Shown: positions 1 to 13,070, numbered from the stretch's first letter. The stretch is 64,000 nt of DNA from Rhizophagus irregularis (GCF_026210795.1 NC_089439.1:372001-436000); one strand, 5' to 3'. Notes: generated by a model not told the origin, from the sequence alone. A program made the numbers and translations.

Positions 1-114
1 AATAGATATTTTGTAGAAGTTAGCTACAATCCTATTTATCCTTTACTTATAGCTTGTTCTCAAATTACATCTCAAATGGCAAAGGGTTATTTTAGAGGAT
101 GTGGGTATTTTTAG
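1..114 (+). CDS. 3' end of an unknown protein gene (partial)
   Basis: The first frame is open from the window edge to a TAG at 112-114, giving 37 codons with protein-like composition (several Pro, Cys, Gly and aromatic residues) in DNA that otherwise reads as AT-rich filler. I recognise no domain. It may be the terminal exon of a gene lying to the left. The frame is short enough to be chance, so confidence is low. Confidence 0.3.
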   Translation, partial: NRYFVEVSYNPIYPLLIACSQITSQMAKGYFRGCGYF

Positions 115-226
115 AAAATAAAAAAAAATCGTATAATATTAGAATAGAATAATATTTTTTGTAATAACAAAAAAAAAAATAGAATTTTTTATAAAATTTA
201 TTGATAAAACAATAAATGTTCAGATT

Positions 227-1555
227 TTATTTGTTATATTTTTGAACTGCTTCTCTAATAGTTTCAATATCTCCAATTGCAGTTACTCCGCAAGTTTCAA
301 ATTGTGTATCATTCAATTTACTTAAATGCTTCACTCTAATTCTTTGTTTTTCAAATCCCTCTAAAAATTTGAAAAAATAATCCTCTGTTCCTTCTGTTTT
401 ATCTATTTGTTGCAAAAATTCAGCCATTGAAGGTAAAGGTTGTTGAGATAAAGATGGTTGCTGATGAAATGGTTGTAATGACGGTTGTTGAGGTAATAAT
501 TGTGATGGTGATTGTTGAAAAAATTGTGGCGTAACTAGTGCTTGCAAAAGATTAGAAAAAAAAGGATTAATGGAATTTTGTATATCATTAGAAAATTGAG
601 GCATAGTAAATTGTGTTCTATTTTTTGGTGGACGAGTATATGCAAATGAAGGATGTGTTGGTGGTTCTTTAACTGTCACAAGTCCATTGAGCTAAAAAAT
701 AAGTTTGTTAAAAATTAATAAAGTGTTTTTGTTTAATTATAACTTAAATTACTAACCATTTCTGTGGCCCATGTTGAAAACATCATATTACTTATTTCAA
801 CATGAGGTTAACGATCCTTTAAGCAATGTCTATTATGTATAGAACATCAGGTCTCTTTTCGTAATTATGTAACATTTTTTGCTATTCTTTGATCGAGTAT
901 GGAAATATCTGATATTTTTGGAATTTTATTATTGTTGTTAGTTTTTGGAACAAATTGTTTCTTCATTATCTGAATTAGATTCCTAATTAAAATACAATGT
1001 ATGATTAACTTTTTATAGAAATTAAAATATGATAAATAATAAATTCACCTTTTTTTTCCGTTTAACTGTCTTTTCTTTTTTTTTCATGGTAATAAGAATA
1101 AGTATAATCTTCTTTGTTGCAGCAAGTTTAATATATTCTGACTGAAAATTCCTAAAATCACACATATCTACCAATAAAGTACCAGCTCCTTGAGCTTTTT
1201 CTGATTTAAAAGAAACATTATAGTCATTAGCATTGATCTCTTCGTCTTTAAGAAGAGTCACGATATTATTCTGAATTGCAAGTAAAAATTCATCCAATTC
1301 AGAAACTGTAACTGAATAGTTTTTAGCTGGAAGAACAGTACCATCTGCTTGTTTAATAACAAGTTTGTAATTTACTTCTAGTTCTAATTCACCATCATCA
1401 TTTTCAGTTTCTGAATTATCATTATATCTTGATTCACGTTGAATTATTGTTGTAGAGACTTCAGAGGACGTAACTTCAAGATCAATTACTTTTGTGGTAT
1501 CTATCCTTCCTGTTTTTCCCGTTTCTTTTATTCCTGTATTTCTTGTTTCTCCCAT
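227..1555 (-). pseudogene. SAM-domain family pseudogene (three exons)
   Basis: Three blocks read right to left. Exon 1 starts at ATG 1555 (MGETRN) and runs to a GTGAAT donor near 1040; it holds a Ser/Thr-rich stretch and a globular block (LELEVNYKLVIKQ... DEEINANDYNVSF). Exon 2 is about 982-757 and has a Cys-His pattern (CSIHNRHC..DR..H) recalling a lineage-specific module of arbuscular mycorrhizal fungi. Exon 3 is 689-227 and holds a Gln/Pro-rich linker and a C-terminal SAM-like domain (GVTAIGDIETIREAV). Exon 2 to exon 3 joins in phase 0 through a GTTAGT..TTTTTTAG intron. In that frame exon 2 carries stops at 865-867, 847-849 and 808-810, and exon 1 to exon 2 is out of phase, so I call it broken. 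The upstream part of the exon 1 frame to 1636 has only a TTG start. A different exon structure could rescue part of it. Confidence 0.6.
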
Positions 1556-1749
1556 TAAATTTGATTTATCAGAGAGTTTAGAACTTTTAGAAGACAAGCA
1601 TTGATAAGAATCAATTATTTTGAAAAATATTTTCAAAAATTTTCATCTTTATTTATTCAAGTCAAACTTTATTGAAGTAATACATAGAATAATTCCTTTT
1701 AGTTTAACACACATAAAAAACTCAGAATTATAGACTACGAATATATATA

Positions 1750-2225
1750 CAGTCAGACCCCCATATAGTCACCTAATTGGTTCCCATAAAATCAGTGATT
1801 GTATAGGGGTGTGCTTATATACAGGTACTATATCTTAATTTTGGCCGAAATTAGTAAATTATAATTTATAAAATTATGTGATCACTACGGATATTTCCTT
1901 TTTTGGTGATAGCCGTTCCACAAAAATTTTTTTGCCGATTTTGTGTTGGAATGTCATGTAACATTAATTCCTAAAAAGGAAAGAAAAAATTATATGTTTT
2001 GTAATTCTGGGCGAAATTGCTTTTGGCCGAAATTATGATGTGATTAATAGAGGTCTAATCACTAATAGAAATGATATATCCGTTTGGGATTATGCGGTGA
2101 TAGTGATTATAGTCAAATTGTGATTATAGAGGGGTAATTTGATAGTATTTAAAACCGTTTCTCAAAATCGAGTTCTTATAAAGAGGTGTGACTGTATAGG
2201 GTGTGACTGTATGGGGGTCTGACTG
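1750..2225. mobile_element. MITE, Tc1/mariner-pogo type
   Basis: Terminal inverted repeats CAGTCAGACCCCCATA at 1750 and its complement ending at 2225 are near-perfect for about 24 bp. The element is flanked on both sides by TA (1748-1749 and 2226-2227), the target duplication of Tc1/mariner elements. It is 476 bp with no coding capacity. CAGTC termini suit the pogo/Tigger branch; this assignment is inference. Confidence 0.75.
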
Positions 2226-2227
2226 TA

Positions 2228-3153
2228 CTTTGTTCTAAAATGTTTGTGAAATCCTGAGTAAATCGCAAGAGATCAGACCTAACAAAAAAGTTTTATCAGA
2301 AGTGTTTGTAAAAATATAGTGGAAATCGGAGAAATCAAATTCGATTTCTATATGGTTACACGATCAGGCTGATCGCACTAAATTGAAAACGGCGATAATT
2401 ATTATAAATTACAATCAATTATCATTTAATATACACCTTGGAATATTTGTGTTTTGGGAAGAAATTTATTAAAATATAAATTTGGTAAATATATTGACAT
2501 TTACCAAATAAACAAAATTATCATTGTAGTATTCAGTCTTATAGGGTCGATAGTCAGATCGTTAATATCTCATCTATACGTAATTAATGCAAGTGTTGAA
2601 TATTAAGTTCATCAACTGCTATCAAATGTTTCAATGCTTCTAAGTTTTCAATATGAAAAATTACTATAAAAACTATAAAAAATGAAACAAAATGAAGTAT
2701 AATAATTTGATGTTCATTATGAGATTTCTTTAAATTATTATTATTTTTCTTTTAAAAGATTATCTGAAATTATATGAATTAAAAAATTATTTCAAGAATA
2801 ATATATCTCCAATAATACTTTCTTTTAAAAATAAATCTGGAATTTTTTGCCATTATGCAAATTCATTGATCATCACATGATTACACAAAAAAGCTTTCCC
2901 GTTTAAAGTTGTTTTAATAAATAAAAGGTATGGACGGATGAACATAATTGTTTATTGACAAATATATAAAAAAAATTGTTAAATATGTCAATAGAAATTT
3001 TTATAATAATTATGCCAAATTATTTCTTTACAAAAAAAAAATAGATTTTATTGATTTTATTTATTTCATTTTAATTTAATAACACTCATACAAATTTTTT
3101 CAGTTTTTATAAAATTAAATATTTAAGTTTCTATTTTCCAAATAAATAAATAA
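2228..3153. other. AT-rich intergenic DNA, no gene seen
   Basis: Both strands are stop-rich; no motif, RNA gene or repeat was recognised. Confidence 0.5.
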
Positions 3154-3155
3154 TA

Positions 3156-3343
3156 CCGTAAAGTCCCGAATATAAGCAACCTTTTTTTGTTATAGGGTGC
3201 TTATATTTGGTAAATTTATATATTTGGTATATTGTAGTATTGGCCAAAATTATCATAGTGTTGGTAAAGGGTGCTTACTTTCGGGTAATATAAAAATCTG
3301 GGGGTGCTTATATTCGGGGGTGCTTATAATCGGGACTTTACGG
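3156..3343. mobile_element. Short MITE, TA target site
   Basis: A 188-bp element with terminal inverted repeats CCGTAAAGTCCCGA and complement, flanked by TA at 3154-3155 and 3344-3345. The interior repeats GGGTGCTTATATTCGGG-like words. It is non-autonomous and resembles the 1750-2225 element in size class and target site, but its terminal sequence differs. Confidence 0.7.
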
Positions 3344-3739
3344 TAAATACTGTACTAGCAAAATTCACCCTAACAATTTGTATAGTTCATTTAGTGATAC
3401 CAATTTTTCTTATAAATGAATTGTTAGTGATTGTGCCTTAATTCCGCCCTATTTTTTGTTTTAAAATTTTAATAAGTGATTTATAACACTCAGAAATTCA
3501 AAAAAAAGTTTTTAATTGAAACACAAATATCTTATATCTAGGTCACTACATCGTTTTGAAAAAATCTTTGAGATATTCCATAACTATTATTCTATTAAAT
3601 ATATAATCTGTTAAATAAAAAATTATATCAACATTTATTATTAATTAAAGTTGAATTTATAAGAAAATTTTATACCTTAAAAATTCAATATGCTATTCTG
3701 TAAATTATTATATAAATATTTTAATAAGATTATTTCATT

Positions 3740-4400
3740 TAATTTTCTTTTATATTTTCTATCATTATAACATAATGGACCACCTTTCCATATTGCTGTA
3801 ACTAAGTCTTTTTCTGTTATTTCTTTAATATCCTCCGTTTAAATATTATATCATTATAATTATTAATTTTTAATTGCATCTTTTGAATTAAAATATTAAT
3901 TTTTCCATTTCCACTAGTCCAATTTGTAAAATTACTTTTTAGATAATTTATTTGACATGGCCTGCACCATTTCGTACCTTCATATTTATTACCACACTTT
4001 CACAATAATCTTCAAAATTTTCAATCTTTTTTATCAGGATTTTTGGTTATTTTCGCAATCTTTTTTTATAATAATCTAATAGATGTGATTCAATCTATTA
4101 ACATTTAATAATTATAAATAAATAAATAAATTTACTAATACCTTACTTATATATATGTTCATCAGTAATTTCTCGTGAACTATGCAGATATTTTAAACTA
4201 TTTCATATGATGTTCTTATCTATTTTTTTTTTCATAAATTAATGGACCGTTCTTCCATACTACTGTAGTTAAACAAATATTTCCCGTTTCTTTAATATCA
4301 ATAAGTTCATTATATGGTATTCATTCAAATACTTGTATATTTACATATTATCATTTTTTTTCTTTAGGATATACAAATTCAAGATTCTTTTTATCAATAT
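3740..4400 (-). pseudogene. Two decayed exons of the repeat-kinase family
   Basis: Minus-strand sequence from about 4075 to 3740 still reads as the zinc-ribbon/N-lobe exon: KWCRPCQINYLKSNF, NWTSGNGKI, then TAIWKGGPL, with a deletion where FEWIPY should be. A second block (about 4400-4150) retains IPYNELIDIKE, TVVWKNGPL and HSREITDE before a GTATTAG donor-like site. Both have stops and frame breaks. They are the same unit as the 12666-5052 gene, whose stop lies 650 bp away. They may be the dead remains of an older array or of the gene's former tail. Confidence 0.7.
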
Positions 4401-5051
4401 TTTTAAATTAAATAGATTACATTTTAAAATTTTAAATTCATTATGGTAAAGTAAAAAACTATAAAGTATAAATTTACAAGTTTATAACAAATTTATTTTA
4501 AATATTATACGAAAATATTGCAAGTTTATCACTCATAATTGTACTAGATTTGTTAACATTTTTACTGGGAAATATTAAAAAAAATTCAGTCGAAACTTGC
4601 TTAAGAAATTGCACGTGTGGTTATTCTACAATAACTTTACAGGATATCATGTGAATTCGTATAGGAATTTAGATCAAATTTAAACTTCGGTTCAATTACA
4701 AACTGATTTTATTATGTAAAAAAGGTTTACAGTCTACTCTACAATCAGTGTTAAACAAAAGCTAGTAAATAGAATACTATCATTTAATAATAAATATTTA
4801 ATGAAAAATAAGAAAGAATAATAAGTTTTCCTAAAGTATTTTTTGGTTGACAAGCCGTCACAAGTAAACTTAGTTAAAATAATTCCTCTTCAAAAAAAAA
4901 GAATATTTCATAACATTTATTTAAAATTACTCTTTACCTTAAACATTTAAATTGTTATTCACAAATATGGTTATAGCTTAAAAACTATAATGTAAAATAG
5001 GAATGTGAGACAAGATAAAAAAGAAACAGGTAATAAAACATAAGATATGAC
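4401..5051. other. AT-rich intergenic DNA
   Basis: No coding frame, repeat or RNA signal was recognised. It lies downstream of the giant kinase gene and would hold its 3' end signals. Confidence 0.4.
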
Positions 5052-8000
5052 TTACTTTGCAAAATCAGTAATTTCTACAGTATTATTATTAATATTATCA
5101 TCATATTCTGAAAGAATTTTTGTAAAGGGATTAAGTAATCGAGAAGTATAAATAGCTTTTGCATGGGTAGTTGATTTGTTGTTTTTAATTGTTAAAAGGT
5201 TTTCTTTTCTAGACTCTTGTGTTTCTTTAAATTGTTCTTCGATTTCATGGTGTTGTTTCTTCTTTACTTTGAAATTTTGATCTAATGAATTATAAAATAA
5301 TTCAATAAATTCTTTTATTTCAATAGAATTTGGCCTATTGTCTGCATCTAAATCCCAACACGTTTTCATTAAATCAACATAACATTTTGGTGCAATTTTT
5401 TCATTTATTTCAGGTTTAATCCCATTACATATATTTAATACTAAAATCTCATCATGAGAAAAATTAGAAAAAGGTTGTCTCCCTGTTGCTACAAAATACA
5501 TAATCATACCAAAACTATATATATCTGCTGCTTGAGAATATGGTTTTCCTCTTAATACCTCTGGAGCTACATAAGGTATAACTCCATATATACTTGTTTC
5601 ATCAATATCATCAATTTTTCTACATAATCCCATATCAGAAATACATGCATTATAATCATTGTAACAATATCCATCAATTACAAACAATATATTTCCTATA
5701 TGGAAATCACGATGAACCATCTGGTTTTGATGAATTTTACTAAGACCACTAATAATATTAGTTAATACTTTCAGCCCATTAAGCCAATCAAAACTTTCAT
5801 AATTATTATCTAAATAATTGTTGAAATTTCCACCTTCTGCATATTCAAGAACCATAATGTAATCTTTTGTGTTTGGATTTTGAGATATTCCGTATATTTT
5901 AAGAATATTATCTATTTTTTGTTTTGGATATGCTTTAACCTATTAAAATGATACTAATTAATAAACATGTGTAAATTAATTTTATTAAAAAAAGTTATAA
6001 AAGAATTTATACCTCATTTATAAACTCATCAATAAAATTTTGTGAATTATGTAAACACTTTAAAGCGACATATGTATATGATTTTCTTTTCCAATTTACT
6101 AAATCATATACTAATAAGCCATCTTTCCATATTGCTGAATATATTGTAGAGAAACCACCTTCACCTATTTTTTTAATATCATAAAATTGATTATATGGTA
6201 TCCATTCAAACATAATATTAAAAAAACCAGAGTTATGATCAATATTTAATTTCATTTCTTGAATTAAATCATTGATTTTTTTATTTTCATGATTTGTTTG
6301 ACACCTCATGCAGCTTTTATTATCTATTTCAAACTTATTGTTGTATTTTTCACCACAGTTTTCACAGTTATAACCAACTTTATAAACTAATATATAATTA
6401 TCTGTATTTGGATTTTGAGATATTCCGTAACTATTTTCCATTAAATACATAATCTGTTAAAATGCAATAAAATTATTACATTATTTATTAATAATTGAAG
6501 CAAAGGAGAATTCATACCTTGTTTAAAAATTCATTATTAATGTTTTGTGAACTATATAGATATTTTAATAAAACCTTTTCACTTGACATTCTTTTCAATT
6601 TTTGATTACTATAATATAATGGACCATCTATCCATTTTGCCATGGCAAAGTCACCTATTCTTATTTCTTTAACATCAATAAGTCTATCAAAAGGTATCCA
6701 TTCAAATATAATATCATTTCCATTGTATTCAACATTTCCATTGTATCCAAATATATCGTTTCTATTGACCATATCATTGTATTTTAATTGCTTCTTTTGA
6801 ATGAAGTCGTCAATTCTTTCATTTCCGCTAGTCCAGTTAGTAAAATTGCTTTTTAAATAATTTATTTGACATAGTTTACACCATTTACTATACTTACACT
6901 TTATATACTCACCACCACACTTTTCACAATAATATTGAAGATGATTATTACTAAAAATCAAAATATAATCATTTGTATCTGGATTTTGAGATAATCCATA
7001 GCCTTGATGTGTAATTTGAGAAGATAATCGGCCTTGATGAGACAAATCATCTCTTAAATATGATTTAATCTGCAACAATAAAATACATTAACCATATATT
7101 AACATTCAAACTAAATTTACAAAGAAATTTAATACCTCATCTATAATTTCTCCGGTAATAACATCTTGTAGATTATATAAATATCTTAGTACAACTTTTT
7201 CATATGATTTTCTTATCAATTTATTTTCATCTTTGTCATAATGTAATGGACCATTTTTCCATATTGCTCTAGTTAAACACTTATCTCCTATTTCTTTAAT
7301 ATCAATAAGCTCATTATATGGTATCCATTCAAATAATGCACCATTTTTATTATAATTTAATTGCCTTTCTTGAATGAAATTGTCAACTATTTCATTTTTA
7401 CTAGTCCAATTTGTAAAATTATTTTTTAAAAGGTTCATCTGACAAGGTTTACACGAATTACACCGTTTATCATTTGTATTTTTTTCATATTTATTACCAC
7501 ATTTTTCGCAATAATAATTAAGATAAATATTACTAAAAACCAAAATATAAACATTTGTATCTAGATTTTGAGATAATCCATAGCTTTGATGTGAATTATA
7601 GCCTGGACGTGAATTTCGAGATAATTCATAGACTTGAAAATCTTTTAAATATGATTCAACCTACAAAGTAAAATAATTAATAATATTATAATATTATAAC
7701 TAAATTTAGGAAGGAATTTTAATACCTTATTTATAATTTCTCCAGTAATAGCATCCCGTGAATTATGCAGATATCTTAGTACAACATTTTCATATGATAT
7801 TCTTACAAATTTATTTTCATCTTTGTCATAATGTAATGGTCCTTCTTTCCATATTGCTGTAGTTAAATCCTTACTATCTCCTATTTCTTTAATATTAATA
7901 AAATCACTATATGATATCCACTCAAATACTGTATCATTTTTATTAATATTTAATTGCTTTTCTTGAATAAAGTTATTGATTATTTCATTCTCATTAGTTC

Positions 8001-11000
8001 TAATTATAAAATTATTTTTTAAGTGGTTTATCTGACATGGTTTACACCATTTATCGTCCATGCTTTTTTCATATTTATTACCACATTTTTCACAATAATG
8101 ATTAAGATAAATATTATTAAAGATCAAAATATAGTCATTTGTGTCTGGATTTTGAGATAATCCATAGCCTTGACATGTAATTTGAGATAATCCATAATCT
8201 TGATGTGGAATTTGAGATAATACGTCTTTTAAATATGATTTAACCTATAAAAGCAAAATAAATCAACCATATATTCAGTTATTAACATTCAAACTAAATT
8301 CATCAAAGAAATACCTTATTTATAATTTCTCTAGTATCTCGTGAATCATGCAGATATCTTAGTACAACTTTTTCATATAATTTCCTTATCAATTTATTTT
8401 CATCTTTATTATAATATAATGGACCTTCTTTCCATATTGCAGCAGTCAAATACTTATCTCCTATTTCTTTAATATCAATAAGCTCACTATATGGTATCCA
8501 TTCAAATACTACATCATTTTTATCATGATTTAATTGCCTTTCTTGAATGAAATCATCAATTATTTCATTTTTACTAGTCCAATTTGTAAAATTATTTTTT
8601 AAATGGTTTATCTGACATAATTTACACCATTTACCATCTGTATATTTATTATATTGATTACCACATTTTTCACAATAATAATTAAGATAAATGTTACCAA
8701 AAATCAAGATATAATCATTTGTGTCTGGGTTTTGAGATAATCCATAGCCTTGATGTGGAATTTGAGCTAATCCATAGCCTTGATAGGGAATTTGAGATAA
8801 TCCATCTTTTAAGTATGATTTAACCTACAAAAACAAAATAAATTAACCATATAGTATTAATATTCATATTCAAACGAAATTTGACAAAGAAATACCTTAT
8901 TTATAATTTCTCTAGTATCTTGTGAATTATACAGATATCTTAAAACAATTTTATCATACGATTTTCTTATCAATTTATTTTCATCTCTATCATTATATAA
9001 TGGACCTTCTTTCCATATTGCTGTAGTTAAACACTTATCTCCTATTTCTCTAATATCAATAATCTCACTGTATGGTATCCATTCAAATAATGCATCATTT
9101 TCATTGCATTTTAATTGCTTTTTTTGAATGAAATTATCAATTATTTCATTTCCACTAGTCCAATTATTTTTTAAATGGTTTATCTGACATGGTATACACT
9201 GTATATCAATCATATAATTTCTATAATTATTGCCACATTTTTCACAATAATAATTAAGATAATTATCACTAAAAATCAAAATATAATCATTTGTATCTGG
9301 ATTTTGAGATAATCCGTAGCTTTGGTGTGAATTATAATCTTGAAGTAAATTTTGAGATAATTCATCATAGTCTTGATATGGTAATCCAAATCCGTAATAG
9401 GCTTGAGAATATGATTCAACCTACAAAAACAAAATGAATTAACAATATATTAACATTCAAACTAAATTCACAAAAAAATACCTTATTTATAATTTCTTCA
9501 GTATCTCGTGAATTATACAGATAATTTAATACAACTCTTTCATTTGATTTTCTTATCAATTTATTTTCATCTTTGTCATAATGTAATGGACCTTCTTTCC
9601 ATATTGCTGTAGTCAAACACTTATCTTCTATTTCTTTAATATTAATAAACTCACTATATGATATCCATTCAAATACTGTATCATTTTCATTGCATTTTGA
9701 TTGCTTTTCTTGAATAAAATTATCAATTATTTTATTTCCACTAGTCCAATTATTTTTTAAATGGTTTACCTGACATGTTATACACTGTTTACCATCTGTA
9801 TTTTTTCTATATTCATTACCACATTTTTCACAATAATAATCAAGATAATGATTACTAAAAATCAATATATAATCATTTGTATCTGGATTTTGAGATAATC
9901 CATAGCATTGATGTCTATAGACTTGAGAATATGATTCAACCTATGAAAACAAAATAAATTAACCACATATTAATATAATATTCAAACTAAAATTCATAAA
10001 GAAATACCTTATTTATAATTTCTTTAGTATCTTGTGAATTATGCAGATATCTTAATACAACTTTTTCATTTGATTTTTTTATAAATTTATTTTCATCTTT
10101 GTCATAATGTAATGGACTTTCCTTCACTATTGCTGTAATCAAACACTTATCTTCTATTTCTTTAATATCAATAAACTCACTATATGATATCCATTCAAAT
10201 ACTACATTATTTTCATTGTATTTTGATTGCTTTTCTTGAATAAAGTTATCAATTGCTTCATTTCCACTAGTCCAATCTAAATGGTTTATATGACATGGTA
10301 TACATTTATCATCCGTATCTTTTCTATATTTATTACCACATTTTTCACAATAATAATCGAGATAATTATTATTAAAAACTAAAATATAATTATTTGTATC
10401 TGGATTTTGAGATAATCCATAGTCTTGATATGGATTTTGAAAGTCTATTCCGAACATATAGGCTTGAGTATATGATTCAACCTACAAAAATAAAATAAAT
10501 TAACAATATATTAATATTCAAACTAAATTCACAAAGAAATACCTTATTTATAATTTCTCTAGTATCTTGCGAATTATGCAGATATCTTAATACAACTCTT
10601 TTGTTTGATTTTCTTATCAATTCACTTTCATCTTTGTCATAATGTAATGGGCCTTCTTTCCACATTGCTGTAGTTAAACACTTATTTCCTAATTCTTTAA
10701 TATCAATAAACTCACTATATGATATCCATTCAAATACTGTATTATTTTCATTGTATTTTGATTGCTTTTCTTCAACAAACATATTATATGGTATCATATA
10801 ATTTTTATTGTATTCTGATTGCTTTTCTTGAATAAAATTATCGATTATTTCATTTCCACTAGTCCAATTATTTTTTAAATGGTTTACCTGACATGGTAAA
10901 CACTGTTTATTACTATCTATATTTTTTCTATATTTATTACCACATTTTTCACAATAATAATTAAGATAATTATCACTATAAATCAAAATACAATCATTTG

Positions 11001-12666
11001 TAACAGGATTTTGAGATAATCCATAGCTTTGGTGTGAATTATAATCTTGAAGTAAATGTTGAGATAATCCATAGTTTTGATATGGATTTTGAGGCAATCC
11101 ATAGACTTGAAAATCTTTCAAATATGATTCAACCTACAAAAACAAAATGAATTAACAATATATTAATATTCAAACTAAATTTACAAAGAAATACCTTATT
11201 TATAATTTCTTTAGTATATTGTGAATTATGCAGATATTTTAATACAACTCTTTTGTTTGATTTTCTTATCAATTTATTTTCATCTTTGTCATAATGTAAT
11301 GGACCTTCTTTCCATATTGCTGTAGTCAAACACTTATCTTCTATTTCTTCAATATCAATAAACTCATTATATGATATCCATTCAAATACTGCATCATTTT
11401 CATTGCATACTGATTGCTTTTCTTGAATGAAATTATCGATTATTTCATTTCCACTAGTCCAATTATTTTTTAAATGGTTTACCTGACATGGTATACACTG
11501 TTTATCATCCGTATTTTTTTCATATTTATTACCACATTTTTCACAATAATAATCAAGATAATTATTACTAAAAATCAAAATATAATCATTTGTGACTGGA
11601 TTTCGAGATAATCCATAGCTTTTATGTAGAATTAAAGATAATAATTTATTATTTAAATATGATTCAACCTACAGAAACAAACTAATTAATAATATATTAA
11701 TAATGCTCAAACTAAATACATAAAGAAATACCTTATTTATAATTTCTTTAATATCTCGTGAATTATGCAGATATCTTAATACAACTTTTTCATTTAAGTT
11801 TCTTATCAATTCATTATCATCTTTGTCATAATGTAATGGACCTTCTTTCCATATTGCTGTAGTCAAACACTTATCTTCTATTTCTTTAATATCAATGAAC
11901 TCACTATATGATATCCATACAAATACTGCATCAAATTCATTGTATTCTGACTGCTTTTCTTGAATAAAATTATCGATTATTTCATTTCCACAAGTCCAAT
12001 TATTTTTTAATTGGTTTACCTGACATGGTATACAATGTTCATCATCCGTATCTTTTCTATATTTATTACCACATTTTTCACAATAATAATCAAGATAATT
12101 ATTACTAAAAATCAAAATATGATCATTTGTGTCTGGATTTTGAGATAATCCATAGCCTCGACGTAAAATATAGTCACGACGTAAATTTTGAGACAATCCA
12201 TAGTTTTGATATGGATTTTGAGGCAATCCATAGACTTGAAAATCTTTCAAATATGATTCAACCTACAAAAACAAAATAATAAATAATATATTTATATTCA
12301 AACTAAATTCACAAAAAAATTTAATACCTTATTTGCAATTTCTCCAATTGTAGCATCATGTGAATTATGCAGATACCTTAATACAACTTTTTTATTCGAT
12401 TTTCTTATAAACTTATCTTCATCTTTGTCATAATCATGTAATGGACCTTCTTTCCATATTGCTGTAGTCAAACACTTATCTCCTATTTCTTTAATATCAA
12501 TAATCTCACTATGTGGTATCCATTCGAATACTTCGGCAGTTTCATTGAATTTTAATTGCTTTTCTTGAATGAAATTATCAATTTTTTTATTTCCACTGGT
12601 CCAATTTTCAAAATTTTTTATGATAATTTCCTTTACACTGCCCAAGTCTAGAGAATTTTCTTCCAT
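5052..12666 (-). CDS. Giant kinase-like protein built from tandem zinc-ribbon/N-lobe exons
   Basis: Exons by GT-AG sites: 12666-12328, 12262-11732, 11668-11195, 11133-10543, 10481-10008, 9940-9482, 9420-8896, 8824-8315, 8244-7726, 7660-7136, 7069-6518, 6453-6013, 5939-5052. Every exon length divides by three, all joins are phase 0, and introns are about 60-110 bp; total 6,828 nt (2,275 aa). Exons 2-11 are tandem copies: a YGLSQNPDTNDYIL linker, a zinc ribbon (YYCEKCG...C..C), NNWTSGNEIIDNFIQEKQ, then a kinase N-lobe-like block (TAIWKEGPLHYDKDE, VVLRYLHNSQ). The last two exons form a TKL-type kinase: G-loop GEGGFSTIYSAIWKDG, VALK lysine, HRDFHIGNIL loop, DMG in place of DFG, APEVLRGKPYS, DIYSFG and a final NRP motif. 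In the repeats the G-loop is lost and VALK becomes VVLR, so they are pseudokinase-like. Only the terminal kinase can be catalytic, and its DMG is atypical. A GTAAGT overlaps the stop, so another 3' exon is possible. cDNA is lacking. Confidence 0.8.
6518..12262 (-). repeat. Array of ten tandem phase-0 exon duplications
   Basis: Ten exon-plus-intron units of about 520-660 bp follow head to tail. Introns are alike too: they start GTATTTCTTTGTGAATTTAG and end TTTTTGTAG before GTTGAATCATA, so whole genomic units were duplicated, not just coding sequence. Exons 2-7 are most alike; exons 8-11 (8824-6518) differ more, suggesting growth toward the 5' end. The length variation lies in the start of each exon, where YGLSQNP-like segments repeat one to three times. 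Confidence 0.8.
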
Positions 12667-13070
12667 TGAATGTTAAAATTTTTGGGACGATAAAGCTTGA
12701 TTTAAATGGTTTAAAAAGAAATATGGCGTAATGGAGAATTATGTAACGTATTTATCCAATTAACGTCAGATTTATTTAATTTGTGTAATATCTAAAAAGA
12801 GTTTGTGAAATTGTACTCTCTAAAAAGGAAAAGGATTCCCGATCGCCCAAAAAGGTACAACGAGGCCTCCCTAACTTAAATTAAAAATAAACAATACTAA
12901 AAAAAAAGATGAACAATACTAAAAAAAAATTAAAAATAAACAATACTAAAAAAATTATAAAATAAATATTTTTAAAAAAAACTATAAATAAATATTAAAA
13001 TTATAAATAAATAAAATGGTATCTATCGTGCAACTATAAAGTTTTTAGTTATAAGCATCAAATTTACAGT
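12667..13070. other. Upstream region of the giant kinase gene
   Basis: This is AT-rich DNA with short direct repeats of ATAAACAATACTAAAAAAA around 12885-12950. I see no clear TATA box. Confidence 0.4.

Noticed and set aside
5038-5056. A further 3' exon of the giant kinase gene, because GTAAGT overlaps the stop
   Set aside because: I found no downstream coding block with an acceptor in the same family; left as a possibility only.
5052-12666. Twelve to thirteen separate small genes in place of one
   Set aside because: The pieces lack good ATGs and promoters, share exact phase-0 splice sites, and only the last pieces contain a complete kinase. A single spliced gene explains all of it.
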